A DNA stretch of 64,000 nt from Brachynemurus nebulosus (lineage: Eukaryota; Arthropoda; Insecta; Neuroptera; Myrmeleontidae). The notes below the pieces were generated by a model that ran no database searches, was not told the origin of the DNA, and saw only the letters and a program-made list of their open reading frames with translations. Of this stretch, positions 62,407-64,000 are shown piece after piece; position 1 is the first letter of the stretch; the number at the start of each line of letters is the position of its first letter. The stretch lies in contig JAPWDM010000023.1 of assembly GCA_035578155.1 (NCBI GenBank), positions 2,728,001-2,792,000 on the forward strand, written 5' to 3'. The translations under genes were made by a program, and so were the position numbers.

Positions 62407-63741
62407 CAGTGGCGACGCGTGAAATTATTTCCTGGGGAGACACAGTCTTTTTTACCATATCTAAATAAACTTATTTTGTATCTATTTTTATTTCAATCAC
62501 TAATCAGCTTTATTAAAGCTTTTTTACTGTAACAAGACATTCTGACCCAGGATTTCGACTGTAAAACAAAAATATAGAAATTGTAATTGTAATTGCTGCA
62601 ATGTCATTTGTAATTGCTGCACCAAGAGCAAAAGATATTGAAATTCTTTTGTTTTGTGATTAGCCTGAATTAAACATATGTCTTTAAAAAATTAAAGATT
62701 TTAAAACAACTCTAGTTTTAAACTTAGCTGTTTAGTATATGGTAATATTTAAATATATTTTAATGTAAGGTACTATCCATTTAAAATATTAAGACATCAA
62801 AATTACACTAACAATAAGTAACAAAAAGGAAAAAAATTACAACTTTATAAGTAAAAAATTTAAACAGAGAGTGGAGAAAAGCAAATTAAAAATAAATACA
62901 CATTTTAATTAAAGTTACAAAAAATAAATAACAAAATCTAAAATTAATTGATAAATTTAATATTAAAAAATTGAATTGAACCAAAGGACAATAATCAATT
63001 ACCACAAGATCAAAAATATTCGAATTTCATTTAATTATAAAACACACTGTTAGTACGTGTACATATATAGTACCTCATACGTATATATATATTAGTACCG
63101 AAGCATTCTGTACATCACTACTTCACTAGTAAAGCTACGGTATGCAGCTCTAGTCTATACTGGTACGTACTGAAAACACATACTTATGTATCAAAAGACA
63201 AAACATGAATTGTCTACCTTGAATATTTGTTTCAGTTTTTTTATTATTATTCAAAAAATACTGAATATGTTTTAATGATTTTTGTACTGTTAGGAAGTTT
63301 TTGAGTAATAATGGTGTAAAAATATGCTCATTTAAGAAGATTTGTACACATGTATGATGTAGATTGTGTCATTGTGTGTGTGGATGTATAAAATGAAGTG
63401 TTTGTTACCATTTGTTACGCATACACACAAAGCCAAGGGAAACAAATCTGAAAATGTCTACGTATGTATTATGTATTCATTCTGTCTAACCACATATTTA
63501 TCATATTATCTGTATACGTATACATTATTATAGTGTCTAAACGTATGTATGTACTATGTATACTGAATATACGTATATGTAAGTATACGTTTTGTTTGGA
63601 AATGTAAATGTATGAAAATGGACAATATTATTGTATAAAATTCATAATTATTTTAAATTTTATAAAAAATTTTGAATATTGTGAAGGTTAATTTTTTGGA
63701 GAGACACTGTCTCCCTTGTCTACTCTCACACGTCGCCACTG
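62407..63741. mobile_element. hAT-type element (1335 bp)
   Basis: Perfect 8-bp duplication CTTAAAGT (62399-62406, 63742-63749). Ends CAGTGGCGACGCGTGA / TCACACGTCGCCACTG. Subterminal gagacacagtct / gagacactgtctc. No transposase frame. Only 26 bases before the acceptor of exon 62380-61789. Confidence 0.9.
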
Positions 63742-63847
63742 CTTAAAGTGCAATAAATAGGAGTTGGTAGTAACAGTAACAAAATTTTATAAGGTAGTTT
63801 TACATTGAAACAAAACATTTAGTGAATAAATCGGATATCAGTTTTAA

Positions 63848-63956
<109 letters not shown>

Positions 63957-64000
63957 TGGTTTCTCCTACTTTTAATAACTATATTTTTAACAATTTCCTT

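Overview
This is an AT-rich (clearly below one third G+C by eye), repeat-laden piece of an arthropod nuclear genome. It is most likely an insect, because of the CYP4-clan P450, the short GT-AG introns mixed with multi-kb ones, and the many cut-and-paste MITEs. I cannot name the order with confidence. All coordinates were read by hand; no search or folding program was run.

Genes. (1) A cytochrome P450 of the CYP4 clan lies on the + strand. Eight exons between 2115 and 14353 join without a frame break into 454 residues; only the first ~50 residues are missing, probably off the left edge. (2) On the - strand, 15438-16563 is the first coding exon of a basic, serine-rich, disordered protein I do not recognise. 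It has a donor at its end, so its later exons lie to the left, on the strand opposite the P450. A possible untranslated first exon and TATA box lie near 31.6-31.9 kb. (3) On the - strand, 62380 to 55945 holds six exons of a FERM + PDZ scaffold protein (PTPN13/FRMPD2-like layout, no phosphatase seen). (4) Immediately downstream on the same strand, exons 54934-54041 and 50122-50035 encode a disordered region and most of a second PDZ domain. Either they continue gene 3, through a weak splice donor, or they are a separate gene starting at ATG 54910.

Between the genes, and inside their introns, the window is a museum of DNA transposons. At least four elements have perfect 8-bp target duplications (hAT type: 39089-39829, 43659-44562, 50539-51143, 62407-63741), and more have imperfect ones. 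There is a piggyBac-type MITE with TTAA duplication (35803-36704). Several elements have TA duplications (2329-4106, 4596-7309, 9446-13397, 17352-20916, 17644-19181), and a decayed pogo-like transposase fragment lies at 24984-25210. Large foldback/palindromic units sit at 21223-22672, 34266-34924, 36974-37722, 38290-38616, 40222-40898, 41183-42013 and 44586-47220, the last being a palindrome inside a palindrome. A Helitron/Helentron-like (HINE/DINE-like) family has a central (TA)n tract and a 3' hairpin whose bases co-vary between copies; one copy carries an array of ~14 units of a 120-bp satellite inside a P450 intron.

Small-RNA-like features: two head-to-head tRNA-Thr(AGT)-like sequences form the arms of a palindrome at 42.5-42.8 kb, and two diverged tRNA-Thr-like SINE copies lie at 8.95 and 50.25 kb. 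No rRNA, CRISPR array, operon or other prokaryotic feature is present. The most noteworthy items are the satellite-bearing HINE-like family, the tRNA palindrome, the GTCACTCATGTTAC-repeat element at 17644-19181, and the stop codon placed two bases before a good splice donor in the FERM-PDZ gene.
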